A DNA stretch of 64,000 bases from CAVUBL01 sp963837945 (lineage in GTDB: Bacteria; Acidobacteriota; Thermoanaerobaculia; Multivoradales; DATKCC01). Where the stretch lies: NCBI GenBank assembly GCA_963837945.1, contig CAWIQD010000001.1, positions 62,001-126,000 of the forward strand, written 5' to 3'. Every line of letters starts with the position of its first letter. Position 1 is the stretch's first letter. Position numbers and translations under genes: made by a program. The notes below the pieces were generated by a model that ran no database searches, was not told the origin of the DNA, and was given only the letters and a program-made list of their open reading frames with translations. Positions 16,807 through 25,947 of this stretch are shown here, one piece after another.

Positions 16807-17688
16807 TCAGCGCTGCGCGTCCTCGAGGAGCTCGCGCGCCTGGCGGCGGGCGCTCGCCTCCTCGATCGCGTTCGCGGGGTCGGCCGGCCGGGCGAGGAGC
16901 GCGCGCAGCTCGGCGATCGCCTCGGCCTTGCGCTCCGGCTGGAACTGGAGGAGCGCGTCCGCCAGGTAGACGTGGTTGAGCGGCTCCTCCGGCGCCAGCT
17001 CGACCGCCCGGCGCAGCTCCCGGACCGCCTTGTCGCGGTCGATCCAGCCGGTGAAGAACGGGATCCGCGGCGCCAGGGTGTGGAGCCGCCCTAAGACGCG
17101 GTGCGGGGCGGCGCCGTCGATCTTCTCGTCGAGGTCGATCGCCGTCTGGGCATAGTCGCGGACCTTGCCCGCGACGCCCTGGCGCGCGGCCGCCAGGCGC
17201 CCGAAGGCGTCGCCCCAGAGCCCCCAGTGGGCGGCCGCCAAGCTGTACAGGCGCGCCGCCTCGGGCACCCCGGCCAGGCGCTTGGCGCGCGCGGCGGGCT
17301 CGAGGTCCTCGAGGGCGTCGCGCGGGCCCGCGTGGGCGACCAGGGCGAGCCGATCGAGCGCCGCCTCGGCCGCCTGCCGCCCCTGGTCGAACGCCTGCTG
17401 GCGCGCCTCGCGCCCGCGGGCCACGAACTCGCCCTCGAAGTAGAGGGTCCTCAGCAGCTTCCAACGCGCCTCGAGGTCGTCCGGGGCGGCCTCGACGGCC
17501 TTGCGGTAAGCGGTGACCGCGCGGCCGACGGGGCCGGGGGCCGCGTGGCCCGGATCGTCCGCCGGCGCCCCCTCCGCGCGCCGCGCCCAGGCCTGGTCCC
17601 CGGCCGCGATCCAGCCGGCGGCGCCCTCCTGGGCGAGCACCGGCGCCGCGACGAGGGCGCAGACCAGGATGGAAGCGGTGAAACGCAT
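16807..17688 (-). CDS. secreted TPR-like protein
   Basis: Function unknown. The 293-residue product begins with a clear signal peptide (MRFTASILVCALVAAPVLA, cleavage about residue 20), followed by helical Ala/Arg-rich sequence with tetratricopeptide-like spacing, for example AVTAYRKAVEAAPDDLEARW near 65 and AVRELRRAVELAPEEPLNHVYLADALLQF near 220. It is therefore probably a periplasmic scaffold. A TATAAC at about 17722-17727 on the minus strand may serve as its -10. It is followed by the symporter gene. Confidence 0.7.
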   Translation of the reverse strand: MRFTASILVCALVAAPVLAQEGAAGWIAAGDQAWARRAEGAPADDPGHAAPGPVGRAVTAYRKAVEAAPDDLEARWKLLRTLYFEGEFVARGREARQQAFDQGRQAAEAALDRLALVAHAGPRDALEDLEPAARAKRLAGVPEAARLYSLAAAHWGLWGDAFGRLAAARQGVAGKVRDYAQTAIDLDEKIDGAAPHRVLGRLHTLAPRIPFFTGWIDRDKAVRELRRAVELAPEEPLNHVYLADALLQFQPERKAEAIAELRALLARPADPANAIEEASARRQARELLEDAQR

Positions 17689-17803
17689 AGAGAAAGGGTA
17701 AAGAGGCCCCCGAGTTATACCACGCGGGCCGGGGGCACGAGTCGCAAAGTCCGACGCCGAGGAGTCCGACCCCGGCCCCCGGCCCTGGTATCATCGGCCC
17801 TCC

Positions 17804-18502
17804 GTGAAAAGCGCCACCCCACGGCCCCGGCTGCCCCTGTTTCCCCTGCCCAACGTGGTCCATTTCCCCCGGACCGCACTCAAGCTCCACGTCTTCGAGC
17901 CCCGCTACCGCCAGCTCGTCCGCGACCTCGCCGAGCGCGAGGAGGACCTGCGCTGGGTGGGGATCGTCCTGCTCCGGCCGGAGGCCGAGAGGGGGTTCGG
18001 CGAGCCGCCGGCGATCTTCCCCGACGGCACCGCCGGACGCCTGGTCGCCGTCGAGCCGCTGCCCGACGGCCGCTCGAACATCGTCCTCCACGGCGATTTC
18101 CGCTTCTCGGTGGAGCGCGAGGTCGAAGACTTCGCCCTGCCCTATCGCCAGGCGGTGGTCCGGCCGCTCGCGGAGATCCAGGTCGACGAGGAGGACCCGG
18201 GGGTGGTCGCGCTACGCCGGGACCTGCTGCTCGCCGCCTGGAAGCTCGCCGGCGAGATGGGCGAGCGCTTCCCGTTCGACGAGACCGACCTCGAGGAGCT
18301 CCTCGCCCGGGGCACCTTCGAGGCTCTGGTCAACGGCATGGCCGCGGACCTCGACCTGCCGGCCCTGCGCAAGATCGACCTCCTCGAGAAGGCCCTGCCC
18401 GAGCGGGCGCACGAGCTGCTACGCATCCTGCGGAGCCGCGAGCGCGTGCTCGACCTGCTCCGACCCTTCCGCCCCCTCGCCGAGAACGCCGAAGTCAACT
18501 AG
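17804..18502 (+). CDS. Lon N-terminal (substrate-binding) domain protein
   Basis: The 232-residue protein carries only the LON substrate-recognition domain, not the AAA or protease parts: RLPLFPLPNVVHFPRTALKLHVFEPRYRQLV at the start and the beta strands LVAVEPLPDGRSNIVLHGDFRFSV. Such stand-alone proteins are widespread and of uncertain role. The start is GTG 17804. A TATCAT box at 17789-17794 lies only 10 nt before it, which would give an almost leaderless transcript. It is followed 38 nt later by the HD protein. Confidence 0.85.
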   Translation: MKSATPRPRLPLFPLPNVVHFPRTALKLHVFEPRYRQLVRDLAEREEDLRWVGIVLLRPEAERGFGEPPAIFPDGTAGRLVAVEPLPDGRSNIVLHGDFRFSVEREVEDFALPYRQAVVRPLAEIQVDEEDPGVVALRRDLLLAAWKLAGEMGERFPFDETDLEELLARGTFEALVNGMAADLDLPALRKIDLLEKALPERAHELLRILRSRERVLDLLRPFRPLAENAEVN

Positions 18503-18540
18503 GCGGTTCGCCGCCACCCGCCGATGAACGGATCGCGCTG

Positions 18541-19761
18541 ATGCCCGGGTCCCGAGCTTCCGACCTGCTCTCGATCCGCGATCCGGTCCATGGGTTCGTC
18601 CGCGCCGACCCGTTCGAGACCGCCCTGATCAACAGCCGGCCGGTGCAGCGGCTGCGCTCCATCCGCCAGCTCGGCCTGACCAACATGGTCTACCCCGGGG
18701 CCGAGCACAGCCGTTTCAGCCATGCCCTGGGCGCCATGGAGCTCGCCGGCCGGGTCTACGACGCGCTCGTGGCGAAGAGCGACGGCCGCCTGCCCGCGGA
18801 CCCCGACTGCCTGGATCGGCGGCTGGTGCGCGCCGCCGCCCTGCTCCACGACATCGGGCACGCGCCGTTCAGCCACTCGGCCGAGGAGCTCTTCGAGGAG
18901 GGCATCGACCACGAGGAGATGACCCGTCGGCTGCTGCTCGGCGACGCCGAGATCGCCTGGATCTTCGAGCGGCGCGGGCGGGGGCTCGAGGCCGCCCACG
19001 TCGCCGCCTTGATCGCCGGCGGCGGCGAGGGGGTCGACCGCCTGCTCGCCCAGGTGATCTCGAGCGAGCTCGACGTCGACAAGATGGACTATCTGCTGCG
19101 CGACAGCCTGTTCTGCGGCGTGCGCTACGGCAGCTACGACGCCGAGCGGCTGCTCGACACCATGCTGCCGCTCGAGGACGAGGAGACCGGCGACTGGCGC
19201 ATCGGCGTCGACGAAGGCGGGGTCCACGCGCTCGAGGCCCTGGTCCTCGCCCGCTACTACATGTTCACCCAGGTCTACTTCAACGTCAGCGGCAAGGCCC
19301 TGGAGCTCCACCTGTCGCGCTGGCTCGAAGAGGAGGGCTGGCGCTGGCCGTCGGACCCCGAAGCCTTCCTGGCGGTCGACGACATCACGGTGACCTCCCG
19401 GATGCGGACGTCGGAGAACTTCCATGCCCGCGCGGTCTCCACCCGCGAGCACTTCCCCCTGGCCTTCGAGACCCCCGAGCACCTGGACCGCGCGGAGAGC
19501 GCGGCCTTCGGCGAGCTCCTGCCCCGCCTGCGCGAGCGCTTCGGGCGCGAGAACCTCCTCGAGTCCCACTCGGCCAAGGATCCGCACCGGTTCAGCCAGG
19601 GCAACTTGCTGGTCCGCACCGCCGCCGGCGCGACCGTGAGCATGGAGCGGGCGAGCCACTTCATCCGGCACCTGCAGCGGATCGACCGCTACCGGATCTA
19701 CTCCCGGCCGGAGCTGCGAGAGCCGGTGGCGGCCGCGCTCCGGAGCTGGTGGCCGGCGTGA
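18541..19761 (+). CDS. HD-domain phosphohydrolase (SAMHD1/dGTPase-like)
   Basis: The 406-residue product begins with IRDPVHGFVRADPFE, has the HD pair in ALLHDIGHAPFSHSAE near residue 105, the second-metal stretch SSELDVDKMDYLLRDS near 180, and a helical C-terminal half. This layout matches bacterial relatives of SAMHD1 and YwfO, which hydrolyse nucleotides, often dNTPs. Substrate is not shown by sequence. Its last 101 bases overlap the 3' end of the convergent GT-C gene. Confidence 0.88.
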   Translation: MPGSRASDLLSIRDPVHGFVRADPFETALINSRPVQRLRSIRQLGLTNMVYPGAEHSRFSHALGAMELAGRVYDALVAKSDGRLPADPDCLDRRLVRAAALLHDIGHAPFSHSAEELFEEGIDHEEMTRRLLLGDAEIAWIFERRGRGLEAAHVAALIAGGGEGVDRLLAQVISSELDVDKMDYLLRDSLFCGVRYGSYDAERLLDTMLPLEDEETGDWRIGVDEGGVHALEALVLARYYMFTQVYFNVSGKALELHLSRWLEEEGWRWPSDPEAFLAVDDITVTSRMRTSENFHARAVSTREHFPLAFETPEHLDRAESAAFGELLPRLRERFGRENLLESHSAKDPHRFSQGNLLVRTAAGATVSMERASHFIRHLQRIDRYRIYSRPELREPVAAALRSWWPA

Positions 19762-21611
19762 GGGCGTAGAGCCGGCACCGCGAGTCGCGATAGACGAGAG
19801 GCAAGCCCGGGGCGGCGAGGGCGGCCGGCTCGGCGCCGCCCGTCCTGGGCCGGACGACGAGGAGAAAGCCGGCGCCGACGGAGCGGAGCTCGCGGGCGAG
19901 CGCCGCCTGCCCCTCCGCGGCGGCCGCCGTCACCCGCGCGAAGCTCGTCGGCCCGCTCCAGTCGCCCAGGAAGCGGCCGCGCGCGAAGTAGCGCAGATCC
20001 TCCCCCCACAGTCCATACACCGTGTAGCCCTCGTCGTAGCGGTGGTTCAGGTAGGCGATCGCCGCGTAGCCCGGGCGCCACCGAGAGAGAAAGGCCTCGC
20101 GCTCGGAGCGGGTCGCGGGCACCGGGCCCTGGACCGAGATCCGGTACGCCGCGTAGGCCGCGCCGGGGCCGGCGAAGGCCGCGGCCAGGATCGCGGCGAG
20201 CGCTCCCCGGGCCAGCCGAGCGCGCACCGAAGCACCCCCGGCCGGCGGCGGAAGCAGTCGAGCGAGGGCCACGCCCCCGGCGGCGCAAGCCCACGCCAGG
20301 GCCGGCAGGAGGTAGCGCGGGTCGGGAGCGACCAACCAGACGCACGGCGCGTAGGCCAGGCCGGCGAGCAACGGGCCGAGCGGCCGCCGCGGACGCCGGG
20401 CGAGGAGCAGGAGGGCCGGGGCGAGGGCCGCCAGAAACGGGTCGAAGGGCATGACGCCGACCCAGCTCCTCCAGGCGGTCGCCTGGCCGAGGGCCACCCC
20501 GCGGAGCGCGGCTCCCACCCCGGGGGCCGCCGCTGCCCGGGCGGCCGCGCCGAAACCGCTCTGGTCCCAGGGGCTCGAGCCGAAGAACTGCGGAAAGTAG
20601 GGAAAGACCGGGTTGCCGGTGAGCCAGGTGATCCGGGCGTACCACGGGGCCAGGACCGCGACCGCGGCGGCGAGCGCCAGGGCGGCCGACCGGAGCCTGC
20701 GCCGGCCGCCCCAGACCGCGATCGCCACCGGCACCGCGGCGACGAAGAAGAGGCCGAAGTACTTGGTCGCCGCGCCCGCTCCGGCCAGGCCCCCGGCGAG
20801 GAGCGCCCAGCGCGCCGGAGCGCCGTCGCGCACCCGGTCCGCCGCCGCGACCGCGAGCACCCCGAAGAGGGCGAGCGTCGCGTCGACGTAGGCGTCGGCG
20901 CCGAAGAGGACCACGTAGGGGGAGCCGAGCCAGAGCGCTCCCGCCCACAGGCCGGCACGGCGGCCGCCGTGCCGCGAGGCCCAGCCGTAGAGCGCCAGCG
21001 CGGCGACCGCGGTGACCGCGAGCTCGACGAGCCGCGCCGCCCGGTCGTCGCCGCCGGCGAGCCCCAGGGCGAGGAGCGCCTCGCCGAGCTGCGGAAAGAC
21101 CGGGAACCGGGCGTCGGGAAGGTACGAGAGGCGGTGGGTCCGGGCGAGGGCGCGGGCGGCCGGCAGGTGATAGAGGGTGGCGTCGAAGCCGAGGGGCGGG
21201 TAGAGCGCCAAGGTGCCGACGAAGACGACGAGCAGGGCGGCGGCGAGACCGCCGAGGAGGAGCGGCCGGCGGCGGTCGCCAGCGCCCGATCCGGGGCCCG
21301 CGCTCCTCCCGGGACTGCCGCAGCCGGACGGCGAGCCACGGGAGCTGCAGCGCGGCGAGGCCGGCGGCGGCCGCCGGCAGCGTGAACCGGCCCGCGAGAC
21401 CGAGCGCGAAGACCAGGGTCGCGATCGCCGCCAGGCCCAGGCCGAGCGCGAGCGACACCCGCTCGGCAGCCGAGCAGAAGGCGACCGGCCCGGCGAGGCT
21501 TCGGCCCGGCGCGTAGGCGGCGAGCACCACCAGCGCCGCCACCAGGTAGGGTCCGCCGGCGTGCGGCAGTGCCCAGGCGGCGTGGGCGAGACCCTCGGCC
21601 AGGAGGCTCAC
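19661..21611 (-). CDS. GT-C fold polyisoprenyl-phosphate glycosyltransferase-like membrane protein (frameshifted)
   Basis: Large integral membrane protein of about 650 residues when read across one frame change. From GTG 21611 the first 105 residues hold about three membrane helices and end in RQSREERGP; the remainder continues in another frame as RRRPLLLGGLAAALLVV and runs to 19661. One surplus base in the GGGG run at 21293-21296 explains the break. The body has LGFDATLYHLPAARAL with an acidic residue after the second helix, an AYVDATLALFG segment and about ten helices, as in the PMT/ArnT/Dpm-dependent GT-C group. Donor and acceptor are unknown. Confidence 0.7.
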
Positions 21612-21651
21612 GGCCGCGCGGCTCGGCCCGGCTCGGAGGGCCGCGACGGCC

Positions 21652-22584
21652 TCACCCGAGGAGGTCCTCGAGCGCCTCGCCCAGCCGGGGATGGCGCCAG
21701 CGGAAGCCCATCTCCGCGAGCCGGCGCGGCAGCGCCCGGCGGCCGCTGAGCAGCATGTCCGCCATCTCCCCGAGCGCCAGGCGCACGGCGAACGCCGGGG
21801 CGGGAAGCAGGGCGGGGCGGCCGAGCGCGCGGGCGAGAGCCTGCGAGAACGCCGCGTTGGTCACCGGCTCGGGGGCCGCGAGGTTGAAGGGGCCGGCCGC
21901 CTCGGGGTGCTCGAGGAGGAAGCGGATCGCCGCCGCCTCGTCGGCGCGGTGGATCCAGGCAACCCACTGCTCGCCCGAGCCCACCCTGCCGCCGGCGAAG
22001 AGCCGGAACGGCAGGGCCATCTTGGGCAGCGCCCCGCCTTCCCTCGCCAGCACCATCGCGGTGCGCAGGAGGACGCGACGAGATCCCAGGGCCTCGGCCG
22101 GGGCGCTCGCCGCCTCCCACGCCCGAGTCACGCGGGCGAGGAACCCCCCGGAGGGACCCGCGGGCGCGCTCGACTCGTCGACCGGCTCGTCCCCTCCCGC
22201 CGCGTAGAAGTCGACGCCCGAGCCCTGGAGGAGGACCTCGGGCGGGGTCCGGGCCCGCTCGATCGCCGCGACCACGGCCCGCGTCGCCGCCAGCCGGCTG
22301 CCGAGGATCCGGCGCTTGCGCGCCTCGGTCCAGCGCCCGGCGGCGAGGTTCTCGCCCGCCAGGTTGACGATCGCCCGGGCGCCGTCGGCCTCGGAGGCCC
22401 AGCCCCCGGCGGTCTCGCCGTCCCACCCGACCGCCCGGGCGCCGGCGGGGAGACCCCCGTCGCGATCGACCCGCTCGGGTGAGCGCGACAGGATGACCAC
22501 GTCGTAGCCGGCGCCGGCGAGCTCGGCGGTCAGGGCCCCGCCGATCAGTCCGGAGCCGCCGGTGATGAGGACGCGTCCGTTCAT
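21652..22584 (-). CDS. TIGR01777 family epimerase (YfcH-like, SDR fold)
   Basis: NAD(P)-binding extended SDR protein of unknown substrate. The 310-residue product starts at ATG 22584 with the Rossmann motif ITGGSGLIGGAL, has INLAGENLAAGRWTEARK near 87, the LLQGSGVDFYAAGGDEP active-site region near 130, and a C-terminal DUF1731-like end (RALPRRLAEMGFRWRHP). An upstream in-frame ATG at 22620 falls in the GC-rich repeat and is unlikely. It is 40 nt upstream of the GT-C gene. Confidence 0.92.
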   Translation of the reverse strand: MNGRVLITGGSGLIGGALTAELAGAGYDVVILSRSPERVDRDGGLPAGARAVGWDGETAGGWASEADGARAIVNLAGENLAAGRWTEARKRRILGSRLAATRAVVAAIERARTPPEVLLQGSGVDFYAAGGDEPVDESSAPAGPSGGFLARVTRAWEAASAPAEALGSRRVLLRTAMVLAREGGALPKMALPFRLFAGGRVGSGEQWVAWIHRADEAAAIRFLLEHPEAAGPFNLAAPEPVTNAAFSQALARALGRPALLPAPAFAVRLALGEMADMLLSGRRALPRRLAEMGFRWRHPRLGEALEDLLG

Positions 22585-22587
22585 CGG

Positions 22588-22640
22588 ATGCCCCCAGCAA
22601 CCCCTCGACCCCCTGCCCACCCCACGGGGGGGAAGGGGAC
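22588..22640. repeat. single copy of the GC-rich hairpin repeat
   Basis: Matches the 11394-11563 unit: CAACCCCTCGACCCCCTGCC, a short spacer, then CGGGGGGGAAGGGGACG. It fills the gap between the ABC exporter gene and the epimerase and sits right before the epimerase ATG. Confidence 0.65.
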
Positions 22641-22704
22641 GCCCCCTCGCTCGCGACTCGCCCAGGTGCTCGGCACTCTCGTCACGATTTCTCCTCGTCG
22701 GACG

Positions 22705-24447
22705 TCACACCACCTCGAGCTCCTCTTCGAGCCGCTGGCGCTCGGCGAGCTCGGCGTAGAGGCCGCCCGCCGCCAGGAGCTCCTCGTGGCTGCCGCGCTC
22801 GACCACCCGGCCGTCGTCGAGGACCAGGATCAGGTCGGCCCGCTTGACCGTCGAGATCCGGTGGGAGACCAGGAACACGGTGCGGCCTTCGAAGACCGCC
22901 CGCAGGTTGCCGAGGATCATCTCCTCGGTCTGGGTGTCGACCGCCGAGAGGCTGTCGTCGAGGAGCAGGATGCGCGGCCGCCTGAGGAGCGCGCGCGCCA
23001 GGGCCACGCGCTGCTTCTGGCCGCCCGACAGCGTGATGCCCCGCTCCCCTACGACCGTGTCGAGCCCCTTGGGGAAGCCCTCGAGGTCGGCGGAGAGGCC
23101 GGCCAGGAGCGCCGCCTCCGCGACCTCCTCCTCGCTCGCGGCGGAGCGGCCGAAACGGATGTTCTCGCGCACCGTGGTCGAGAAGAGGAAGCTCTCCTGG
23201 GGCACCGTGCCGATCGCCCCCCGCAGCTCGGCGAGCGGCAGCCGCTCGACCGGGAAGCCGTCGACGAACACCGTCTCGGGGGGCGGGTCGACCATGCGGG
23301 GCAGGAACGCGAGGAGCGTGCTCTTGCCCGAGCCGGTGCGCCCGACGAGGGCCACGGTCGAGCCGGCGGCGACCTCGAAGCTCACCCCGGAGAGCACCTC
23401 CGGTCCCCCCTCGCGGTAGGCGAAGGTCAGGCCCTTGACCGCCACGTCGCCGGTCAGCGCCCCGGGATCGACCGGCTCCGCCGGTTCCACGATCGCCGGC
23501 TCGGTGTCCAGGATCTCGCGGATCCGGCCGAGGGAGGCGGAGCCCCGTTGCACCAGGTTGATCACCCAGCCGATGGCGATCATCGGCCAGATCAGGCGCC
23601 CGAGGAAGAGGTTGAAGGTGACGAACTCGCCGACCGTGATCTCGCCCCGGACCACCAGCAGGCCGCCGTACCAGAGCACCGCCACGAAGCCGAGACCGAC
23701 CAGGGCCTGGAGCAGCGGACGAAACGCCGAGTCCCACAGGATCAGGCGGCGGTTGCGCTCGACGAGGTCGCGGTTCACCCGGGCGAAGCGCGCCTCCTCG
23801 CCCGGCTCCTGGGCGTAGGCCCGCACCACCCGCACCCCGGCCAGGTTCTCCTGCACCCGGGTCGAGAGCTCGGAGAAGTTCTCCTGGACCCGCTCGAACA
23901 GGACGTGGATCCGCTCGCCGAAGAACTTGGTCGCCACCGCCACCAGCGGCATGGTGGCCAGCGCGACGAGGGTCAGCGGGACGTCGATCCGCAGCATGAG
24001 CACCAGCGCCCCGAGCGCCGTGAAGACGGTGTTCGAGCTGTACATGATCGCCGGGCCGCAGAGCATCCTGACGGCCTGGAGGTCGTTGGTGGCCCGGGCC
24101 ATCAGGTCGCCGGTGTAGCGCTCGGCGTAGAAGCCGGGGTCGAGGTGCTGGAGGTGATCGTAGTAGCGGTCCCGGAGCTCGAGCTCGACGTCTCGGCTCA
24201 TGGTCACCAGGATCATCCGCTGCAGGTAGGTGAAGAGCCCGCGGATCAGCGCCGTGCCGACCACCAGAGCCGAGTAGAGGACCAGCAGGCGCACCGAGAG
24301 GTGGCTGCGCAGGGCGTCGACCGCCCAGCCGACGAGCAGCGGGGTGAGCAGGCCGATCGCCACCGCCACCAGGATCGAGGAGACGCCCGCGACCAGCTGC
24401 CGCAGGTGGCGGCGGAAGTAGGGGAGGAGAAAGGCGAGGTGACTCAT
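22705..24447 (-). CDS. ABC exporter subunit with degenerate catalytic site (BmrC/YheI-like)
   Basis: Half-transporter of 580 residues: six membrane helices (about 1-320) then an ATPase domain. Walker A is GRTGSGKST near 370, the signature LSGGQKQRVALARAL near 475 is canonical, but the Walker B end is LLLDDSLSAVD, with Asp in place of the catalytic Glu. That substitution marks the degenerate subunit of heterodimeric exporters such as BmrCD and TmrAB. The canonical counterpart is probably the gene at 51840-53720. It overlaps trmB by 4 nt and ends a long minus-strand run. Confidence 0.93.
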   Translation of the reverse strand: MSHLAFLLPYFRRHLRQLVAGVSSILVAVAIGLLTPLLVGWAVDALRSHLSVRLLVLYSALVVGTALIRGLFTYLQRMILVTMSRDVELELRDRYYDHLQHLDPGFYAERYTGDLMARATNDLQAVRMLCGPAIMYSSNTVFTALGALVLMLRIDVPLTLVALATMPLVAVATKFFGERIHVLFERVQENFSELSTRVQENLAGVRVVRAYAQEPGEEARFARVNRDLVERNRRLILWDSAFRPLLQALVGLGFVAVLWYGGLLVVRGEITVGEFVTFNLFLGRLIWPMIAIGWVINLVQRGSASLGRIREILDTEPAIVEPAEPVDPGALTGDVAVKGLTFAYREGGPEVLSGVSFEVAAGSTVALVGRTGSGKSTLLAFLPRMVDPPPETVFVDGFPVERLPLAELRGAIGTVPQESFLFSTTVRENIRFGRSAASEEEVAEAALLAGLSADLEGFPKGLDTVVGERGITLSGGQKQRVALARALLRRPRILLLDDSLSAVDTQTEEMILGNLRAVFEGRTVFLVSHRISTVKRADLILVLDDGRVVERGSHEELLAAGGLYAELAERQRLEEELEVV

Positions 24448-25232
24448 CGGAGGTCCGGGTCCGCGCGACGCTCCGATTCTAGCGGCGCGCTCTCGTCGCC
24501 GGCGGGCCGCGGTCCCGCGAGGACGCCCGCGCGCCCTTCGGGATGGAGCGCCCCCGGCGGCGGACCGGGCGACGGGCCGGGTTCGGGGCCGACGGGCTCG
24601 ACGACCAGGCGCAGGATCGGCCGGCCCTCCGCCACGTACTTGGCCTCGTAGTTGGTCCGCGGGCCGTCGGGCCAGGGGCCGTCGAGCACCCGGTGGACCA
24701 CCCGGGGGTGCGACTCGAGGATCTCGACCACCCGCTCGCCGTACTCCAGGTGGTCGGTCGCGAAGTAGAGCGCGCCGCCGGGCTCGAGCGCCCCGAGCAC
24801 CAGGTCGATCGTCTCGGGGTCGAGCAGGCGTCGCTTGTGGTGCCGGCTCTTGGGCCAGGGGTCGGGGTGGTAGACGTGGATCGCCCGGGCGAAGCCGCGG
24901 GGCAGGACGGCCGAGAGCAGGTAGAGAGCCTCGCCGCGCACGGCGAGGAGGTTGCCGAGGCGGCGGCGCCGGGCGCGGTCGACCAGGATCCGGAAGTACT
25001 CGTTGGCGACCTCGATCCCCAGGAACCGCCGGGCGGGCTCCCGCTCGGCGCGCGCGATCAGGTAGCGGCCCTTGCCGAAGCCGATCTCCACCTCCCAGCC
25101 GTCCCCCCCCGGCCGGCCCGCCGGGCCGGGAGGCGGCGGTACCAACCGGTCGAGGTCGACCGGCGCCCCGGCCTCGGCCAGGGTCTGCTCGTCGCTCGAC
25201 CCTCCGGATGCGAACAGGACGGGCCGGGTCAC
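24444..25232 (-). CDS. trmB: tRNA (guanine-N7-)-methyltransferase TrmB
   Basis: Methylates G46 of tRNAs. The 262-residue Rossmann methyltransferase shows EVEIGFGKGRYLIARA near 50, FLGIEVANEYF, IHVYHPDPWPKSRHHKRRLL near 125 (the PDPWxKxRH signature) and YFATDHLEYGERV. A C-terminal tail of about 45 Pro/Gly-rich residues is not conserved. It starts with GTG 25232, overlapping the nitroreductase stop (GTGA), and its own stop overlaps the ABC gene ATG. Confidence 0.94.
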   Translation of the reverse strand: MTRPVLFASGGSSDEQTLAEAGAPVDLDRLVPPPPGPAGRPGGDGWEVEIGFGKGRYLIARAEREPARRFLGIEVANEYFRILVDRARRRRLGNLLAVRGEALYLLSAVLPRGFARAIHVYHPDPWPKSRHHKRRLLDPETIDLVLGALEPGGALYFATDHLEYGERVVEILESHPRVVHRVLDGPWPDGPRTNYEAKYVAEGRPILRLVVEPVGPEPGPSPGPPPGALHPEGRAGVLAGPRPAGDESAPLESERRADPDLR

Positions 25233-25918
25233 GGAACGGCGTCGGGAGCCGGGTTCCAGATCGCGACCTCCTCCAGGCTCTTGCGCCGCAGCTCCGGCAC
25301 CTCGCAACCCTCTGACGGATAGCCCACCGGAAAGAGGATGAAGGGCTTCTCGTTCTCCGGCCGGCCGAGGATCTCGTTGAGGAAGCGCATCGGGCTCGGG
25401 GTGTGGGTGAGGGTCGCGAGACCCATGTTGTGGAGGGCGGTCACGAACAGGCCGCAGGCGATCCCCACGCTTTCCTTGACATAGTAGTTCTTCCGCTTGG
25501 CCCCGCCGGGGTCGACGCCGAAGAGCTCGGCGAAGACCACCACCAGGTAGGGCGCGATCTCGAGGAACGGCTTGTGCCAGTCGGTGCCCAGGGGCTCGAG
25601 CGCCGCGAGCCACTCGGGCGGCATGCGGCCGCCTTCGTAGCTCTCGCGCTCCTCGGCCTCGGCGGCCTCGCGAATCCGCCGCTTGATCGCGGGGTCGTCG
25701 ACCACCACGAAGCGCCACGGCTGCCGGTGGGCGCCGGAGGGCGCGGTCGAGGCGGTGCGGATGGCGAGCTCGATCGCCTCGCGTGGCACCGGATCGGGTG
25801 CGAACTCGCGCACGCTGCGCCGGCGCTCCAACTCCCGGTAGAGCGCCCGCCCCCTGGCGAGCGTCGCCTCCGGCGGCAGGCGCCGGTGGTCGAGCGGAAT
25901 GCCGCGATACGAGCTCAT
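25229..25918 (-). CDS. nitroreductase family protein
   Basis: FMN-dependent oxidoreductase of 229 residues starting at ATG 25918. It has ERRRSVREFAPDPVP near 28, the FMN-binding ASTAPSGAHRQPWRFVVV near 57, and ALHNMGLATLTHTPSPM near 155. The residue pattern resembles the iodotyrosine-deiodinase/BluB-like branch more than the classical NfsA/NfsB type. Physiological substrate unknown. It is coupled to trmB by a 4-nt overlap and follows the DsbA-like gene by 29 nt. Confidence 0.88.
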   Translation of the reverse strand: MSSYRGIPLDHRRLPPEATLARGRALYRELERRRSVREFAPDPVPREAIELAIRTASTAPSGAHRQPWRFVVVDDPAIKRRIREAAEAEERESYEGGRMPPEWLAALEPLGTDWHKPFLEIAPYLVVVFAELFGVDPGGAKRKNYYVKESVGIACGLFVTALHNMGLATLTHTPSPMRFLNEILGRPENEKPFILFPVGYPSEGCEVPELRRKSLEEVAIWNPAPDAVP

Positions 25919-25947
25919 CGCCTGCGCAGCCGGGAGGGAGCCCGGCC

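Noticed and set aside
22588..24651. 687-codon plus-strand frame
   Set aside because: Antisense to the ABC exporter gene, with His/Asp/Arg-rich composition typical of reverse-frame shadows.
24444..25718. Single fused protein of nitroreductase-like and TrmB sequence
   Set aside because: The part before GTG 25232 in the trmB frame is a shadow of the nitroreductase gene, which ends in the adjacent frame with a 4-nt overlap.
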